From positions 536,904 through 600,903 of the forward strand of contig VJWN01000021.1 of assembly GCA_007644065.1 (NCBI GenBank): a DNA stretch of 64,000 bases. Direction: 5' to 3'. Shown piece by piece: positions 59,044 to 64,000 of the stretch. A model generated the notes under the pieces. It was given only the letters and a program-made list of their open reading frames with translations. It was not told the origin of the DNA and searched no databases. A program made the translations under genes and the position numbers. This stretch comes from Margaritispora aquatica (lineage: Eukaryota; Ascomycota; Leotiomycetes; Helotiales; Discinellaceae). Position 1 is the stretch's first letter. Every line of letters begins with the position of its first letter.

Positions 59044-60005
59044 GAATTCGGACCTTTTGTCTCAGTATCCACCATCTCTGGCTTTGCAGTCGCTATCTTT
59101 GCAGATATTTCTGCAGTAATGAGAAACGCACAACACCCTAGATGACCGACTACGTTCTACACGATTTTCGGCTGGGTGCTGAGCACAATCCACGGATGTT
59201 GGCGGGTTGGTGGATCTCAAAGTCTTCTTTATGATGCGACTTCCATGGCCATCTTCTTTTCTCTTGGTATTTTCGGTGAGCGGAGTTTGGGTTGGTGAGT
59301 TCTGGGGTATGGTTCTTGATAATGGTATTCTTTTGTATGCCAACGCCTGTGCGAAAGGAGAGAAGCTCTGGATTACTACCTGTTAAGCTTATTTAATTGC
59401 GTTAGAGCCAAATTAAGCAGAAACACTGACTGATGTTTAGGAATATATTTTATGAGAAATGGGGGTTCACGCTCATTTTCTGCAATCTTGCTGGCGTACC
59501 ATTCGCATACTGCCACTCTACTTGGTATATGGCCAATTATCTCGATACAATAACAGAATGGTCTTACCCTGCTCTCCGTACACCGACGCTCGTCATTCTG
59601 TTCCTTTCTTATCTATTCGTTGACTGGATCTGGGCCACGACGGGGAGTCAGAAGAACTGATTCCGAACGCAGGAGCGTGGTGATCTAACCAGCAGGTAGA
59701 CTTATCCTCTCTACTTTGGGCCACTTTGACGAATCCTCGTGTCATCAAGACGTTTACCAGTGATAGTATACTCGATAATGAATGGTAGAAATATGCGCGG
59801 AAGATGCATTATACTTGCGATATTTTCTTCGCGCTCTCCTGGGGTGGTATCACCGGCTTTGAGAGCCCATTTCCATGATTTTACCCAATTTTCTTCATGT
59901 CGATGATTTTACATCGGGCGTATCGGGATGTGGAACGATGTCGAGCGAAATATGGTGAGAGCTCGGTTGAGTTTGAGAAGACGCGTATATGTAGATTCCT
60001 GTGAG
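59044..60005 (+). pseudogene. decayed ERG4/ERG24-family sterol reductase
   Basis: Pieces of a C-24(28) sterol reductase appear in order but in all three frames. EFGPFVSVSTISGF (59044) is followed by a TGA; HDFRLGAEHNPR (about 59160); VDLKVFFMMRLPW and LLYANACAKGEKLW (59210-59375); an intron-like gap; FYEKWGFTLIFCNLAGVPFAYCHSTWYM and VDWIWATTGSQKN (59442-59657) ending at TGA where the family has Arg (CGA-type change); LWATLTNPRVIKT in another frame; then KYARKMHYTCDIFFALSWG (from 59789) preceded by TAG, and ITGFESPFP-TGA-FYPIFF where the family has Trp. The 5' third of the gene is not recognisable. A functional ERG4 presumably exists elsewhere, since this step completes ergosterol synthesis. 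Confidence 0.88.
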
Positions 60006-60427
60006 TTAGGCCCGGCCGAGTCAACTGTCAAGATATAGCGCCTTTTTTAACCGGGATGAAGTATGTTCTTTAGAGCCGATAGAATAAAGAGGATCCAAGA
60101 AAGGAAAACAAGAATTCGAGAGGTAACTGTTGGAAGACCCAAAACTTGATTGCCAAAATTTTAACCACGCTTTTGCCTGAAGAACGTTTTCAACACAGTA
60201 TCATAATTGTGAGCAGGCCACTTTTGTTTGGAGTAACAAATTTAACAATGCTACTTTCCCAGCCGTTTTATGCAAGAATAGAATGGACCCCCCCCAACTG
60301 TGCACGAAGCACGAAAGAAGGAAAATGTATGTACAAAACACCAGTAACAGGTTTCTTACAACCTCAAAATTTTCGCCTGGACGCTCTCCTAATATTTCCC
60401 TAGGCACCAGGAAAACAGAAACTCTAT
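60006..60427. other. intergenic
   Basis: 3' flank of the pectate lyase gene. Nothing recognised. Confidence 0.55.
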
Positions 60428-61526
60428 CTATGGAGAGACCTTTCCAACACCAGCACCGGCGGCAACTGAAGCAGCAACGGCACTAGCTTTCTCAGCAGTG
60501 TAGGAGTATGGGATCTTGAGAGTGCACTTTTGGGTGATGCGTGTGGTGGAGGTGCCAGTGAGGAGGTTATTGACATCACAGATGGAACCTGGGAGCTTGG
60601 AGTCAAGATCAGTAACCATGGCAAGATTGGTGTTGTCGAAGACGTTGGCCTCAACGTAGACTTGAGCACCCATGCGAGAGTTGATACCAGAGGTATCAGT
60701 GCCGAGGATGTGGGAGTTGAAGACGTGAACAGTTCCGAAACGGACAGATGGGAGACGAGAGTTGACTTGGGAGAACTGGTTGTGGTGGTAGGTGACGTGG
60801 AGCTTGCCGGTATCTTCAGCAGCGTTGTTGTCAGAGTGGCCTACGAGAGAACCCTTCCAGTGTCCGCTGAACTTGTTCCAGGAGACCGTGACTCCATCAG
60901 CAGCGTGAGTAATATCTAAGAGTCCTATTGAATGATTTAGTGGCTGAAATCTACAAAGTTGGAGTTTCCCCTCTTACCATCCAAGTCGTCCTTGCCTCCA
61001 ACAAGCCCCTTTGACGTAAAGTCATTGTGGTCGATCCAGATCTGGGTGGACTCATCGATAGCGAGAACATCACCCTTTGCTGGGGCAGGGCCTAGAGCCA
61101 GGTTCTGGAAGATAACATTGGTTCCCTGGCGCACACGGAATCCACCCTCAGTCAGACCGGATTTGGTTCCCTTTCCAAAGATCGAGGTGTTGCTACCAAC
61201 TAATGAAATTCAATGTTAGAATTGCCGACCTCAATAAAGCAAAAAGTCAGAAACCAAGTAACCAAGTTCAACTTACCATCGACGATGCCACAGCCCTTCA
61301 GAAGACCATCAATGTACACCACCTTCTTGGTGGTGTCTTTCTTGTTGACGGCAGCAATGAGAGCGGCGCAGTCAGTGACAGTTGAGGTTTTTCCTCCAGC
61401 TCCACCAGTAGTTCCAGCACCGTAACCAATAGGAGCGCCTGCAACACGAGCTTCAATTGAGGCAGGAGGGGCAGCAGTAGCTGAGGAAAAGAGCCCAAGA
61501 GCAGCAATAAGAGTTTGAGACTTCAT
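60428..61526 (-). CDS. secreted pectate lyase, polysaccharide lyase family 1
   Basis: Three exons: 61526-61277, 61199-60978 and 60915-60428; 319 residues. Signal peptide MKSQTLIAALGLFSSATAAPP, then a parallel beta-helix. Family marks are NVIFQNL, the IWIDHNDF motif, HAADGVTVSWNKFSGHWKGSL with Ca-binding acidic residues nearby, and SRLPSVRFG, whose Arg pair is the catalytic signature. The enzyme cleaves de-esterified pectin by Ca-dependent beta-elimination outside the cell. Introns are GTAAGT...TTAG and GTAAGA...TTAG. Its promoter has a TATA-like element (minus strand TATTTAAAGG, about 61691-61700). Confidence 0.94.
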
Positions 61527-63721
61527 TTTGATGAGATGGTTGTAAAGAACAAAACTCGAAAGACTAGCTTGAGGTATTTTCCGGAATGTAAAAGAGTGAA
61601 GAAATGTAAGAATGAACGAATTTAAGAGTGAATGAGTGAGAGTGAGAGTGAGAGTGGTGAAGAAAGGAATTATGGTGAGGTACCAGAGACCCTTTAAATA
61701 TCTTGAGAATTCCTCTCTACTCTTCGACCGGGAAACGTCCATGTATATCCTCCGTTCCGTACCCCCTCATCTTAGCATCTATCTGGTATTTGGCACAGAT
61801 GTCTCATCTCAACATCTGATGTGCTGATCCACTCACCTATAATACTTTATGAACTATGGGAAATTGTTTGGATTTCGAATTAAGATCAAGAAGCTTAAAT
61901 CCGACAAGGTTTCGTGACAGACAGCTGCCAGCATTGAGTATACCGCATTGTGCTGTGAGCTAATCCAGTCCCTCCCTTTATTTAGTGGGGAATTATCGTT
62001 CTTGGCTAGCGAAAACAGCTCTGGGGCGGGCCAAGACGGAATACCATTTTTGCGACCAAGAGGTTCCAAGAACTCGGATAGATTGTACCAAGGCGTTTGA
62101 ACGAAACATCAAGGAGTACAATCCTGGAATCAAGTAGCATTGCATTGCACAAGTCTTTGGAGCAAAGTAAAGAGGGGCTGACCTAATTCTAAATTGTTTG
62201 ATCATTTGATCAGTTTGCTCTTCAACTTTTTTTTTCGTGATCATCCTCATTCGTATTTCAAATCACAAATGCTCAATTCTCCAGGGTGGAATTTGATCAT
62301 TACACGTTGGCATTTGGTTGTTGTCTTCTAATCAAGCATAGTTAATTCTCTCAACATGGACTTACTACTTGCCATTATTGACTTATTACAACGATCCATT
62401 GACATCCTATGTAGAAAGAAAGACATACGAATAGATGAGATTAAAAAATCATAGTCAGAACCGAGGATTCATCAACATCATGCACACATATCTTGCAACC
62501 TTTCTCAAATTCATTCACACTGCGAATTGACTTATTATATTGGAAGGTGAGAAAGTAAGGACTATGTACGGAGTATTGCGACCTATTCCGTCATGTGTGG
62601 CTCTCTCGTATTGAAAGTTACTTTGATATCTCCTTTTTAAGGTTCCGAAAATCCCGGGCAATATTACAAATCAAGTAGTGATAGGTATAAGATGAACCAA
62701 TATAGACTTAATCCTTGCCAGCCCACCTCGATGGTTCTTCTTTCGGAGAGTCAGGTGACCTACGACCACTTCCGTGATACTTGAAGTGCTTGGAAACAGA
62801 ATCCAAAAGCTATAATAACCGGCCTATCCATTGCTTTCTTCGTATCTCTCTTTGGGACCGGCAACTAAAAGTCCACCCTTCGTTCAAATTGAAAGTCAGA
62901 TAGCCTTTCTATCAGCTAACTATTATGCCTCGATGTGGGGCTTCAGCTATATCACTTCACCTGATCTTAACAAAATCAGCATCAGAAACTTGAAGTGTCT
63001 TATTCAAAAGAGACGGCCATATCTTTCTCAAAACATGACTTCGGTTCTTGGAAGGCACGCCAGTCTGAGACTATGACCAATAGTGGGCTTCCGTCAGCCC
63101 TACTGCCTCAGAATTCAACGCTTAAAATACCCAAACTTTCCAATATCACGCGAATTACTAACGATGTATTAACTTTGTAAGTTATAGAAGTTCTATCTAC
63201 AGTTTGGCACTTTTTTTTCGTTATTTGGCGACCTTGAGATTCAACAACTTGTCTGTCGATAATACGAACCGTATTCACAAGAAATAGCTTATACTTGGCG
63301 TATAATAAACTAAGCAACGATAGTCTTTTTTATTTTTTCTTTTAATATTTTATAGTATTTCTCTGGTATTAGACTATATTGTAATATTCTATATATTAAA
63401 AAGACTTTTTTATTCAACTTTTCGTAAGCTAGTGAATTTCTTAATATTACTAAGGTAAGTTTAATAAATTATAGTATTAAATGCGTTTAGAATCTATTGA
63501 TGGATTTTTACGGGTAATTATAAGTATAAGTATATTATATTTTTAAAGTATTTAAAGTATATATTTAGTTTAAATACATAATATAAAATAGTTTACTTTT
63601 AAGGAAAATCTTTTTATTTTACTATCGTTATATATTAGGTATATAGCGGTATTTTTTACGTAGTAATTATTTATATATAATCTAAGGTTAGTCGTAGTAT
63701 AATAATAATAAAACGTAATAT
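61527..63721. other. 2.2-kb gene-free region, AT-rich at its right end
   Basis: No conserved frame; 81- and 69-codon frames near 62831-63317 look spurious. From about 63320 to 63720 the sequence is extremely AT-rich with many TTAATA/TATAAT runs, consistent with RIP-degraded repeat DNA next to the LTR-like sequence. Confidence 0.5.
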
Positions 63722-64000
63722 TGTTACGACCCCTTGTCACGACCCCTCCTAGAACCTAGCGGGTTCCTAGGAGTAGGGGTTCCAGGAGTCCAGTGACTTC
63801 TAGGAACGTGACAGGTTCTAGGGACAGCGGGAGAGTTTCCTTATATAAGCGGGGGCCGGCGCTCTATTAGTTAATCAATAATAGTATATATATCTACTAA
63901 TAGTTAGGTTATATAACTAAGCTTAGTTATACTAGCCGTACTAGCTAGCTAGTATAGCTAGTAATAGAAAGTCTATACTACTAGCTATACTAGCTAGCTA
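63722..64000 (+). mobile_element. probable LTR retrotransposon end (truncated by window)
   Basis: Sharp shift from AT-rich to GC-rich sequence starting TGTTACGACCCCTTGTCACG. The TG start and TGT(T/C)ACGACCCC opening are common for Ty3/gypsy LTRs in filamentous fungi. A hairpin-forming block (CTCCTAGAACC...GGGTTCCTAGGAG) follows, then a good core promoter TTATATAAGC at about 63841 and repetitive AGCTAGTATA sequence. The other end and any coding region are outside the window. Confidence 0.5.

Overview
The window comes from a filamentous ascomycete (Pezizomycotina). Protein-coding genes carry one to three short GT-AG introns, mostly about 45-150 bp. The gene families are typical of these fungi: HET-domain protein, Zn2Cys6 regulator, CFEM membrane proteins, OPT transporter, Sch9-type kinase and a secreted pectate lyase. 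The pectate lyase and a small cysteine-rich secreted protein suggest a plant-associated lifestyle, perhaps Leotiomycetes; that placement is inference. I found no tRNA, rRNA or CRISPR.

Layout. 1-5 kb: a Ser/Thr-rich secreted protein and mitochondrial ATP synthase subunit H. 5.7-15 kb: housekeeping block with a short F-box-like protein, proteasome ATPase RPT5, divergent TFIIB, a NADAR-domain protein and a peroxisomal hydratase ending in SKL. 15.6-25.4 kb: a three-exon small secreted Cys-rich protein, a HET protein, a secreted HAD phosphatase and an OPT transporter. 25.4-28.9 kb has no confident gene. 28.9-32.7 kb: a zinc deaminase with long low-complexity inserts and a Rsc7/Swp82-type chromatin-remodelling subunit. 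32.7-36 kb is a microsatellite-rich region in front of the Sch9-type kinase (36.0-38.8 kb). 39.8-44.6 kb: two tandem CFEM membrane proteins with a shared N-terminal module. 47.6-48.4 kb: a Lys-rich conserved protein. 49.5-50.0 kb: a hAT-type MITE with a perfect 8-bp target duplication.

50.6-58.7 kb is a compact four-gene cluster: MFS transporter, Zn2Cys6 regulator, PhyH dioxygenase and CocE-type hydrolase, arranged as two divergent pairs. An identical 18-bp sequence with a CCG-N4-CGG palindrome lies near the middle of both divergent promoters and nowhere else that I saw. This looks like a small, self-regulated metabolic or catabolic cluster and is the most interesting unit here. It is followed by a decayed ERG4-type sterol reductase pseudogene (59.0-60.0 kb), a PL1 pectate lyase, an AT-rich stretch, and what looks like the start of an LTR that runs off the window end.

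Signs of RIP-like decay (C-to-T and G-to-A changes, AT-rich patches) appear in the ERG4 relic, in a tandem duplication at the 3' end of RPT5, in the MITE interior and in the last kilobase. Exon borders were placed by hand from splice consensus, reading frame and family conservation.
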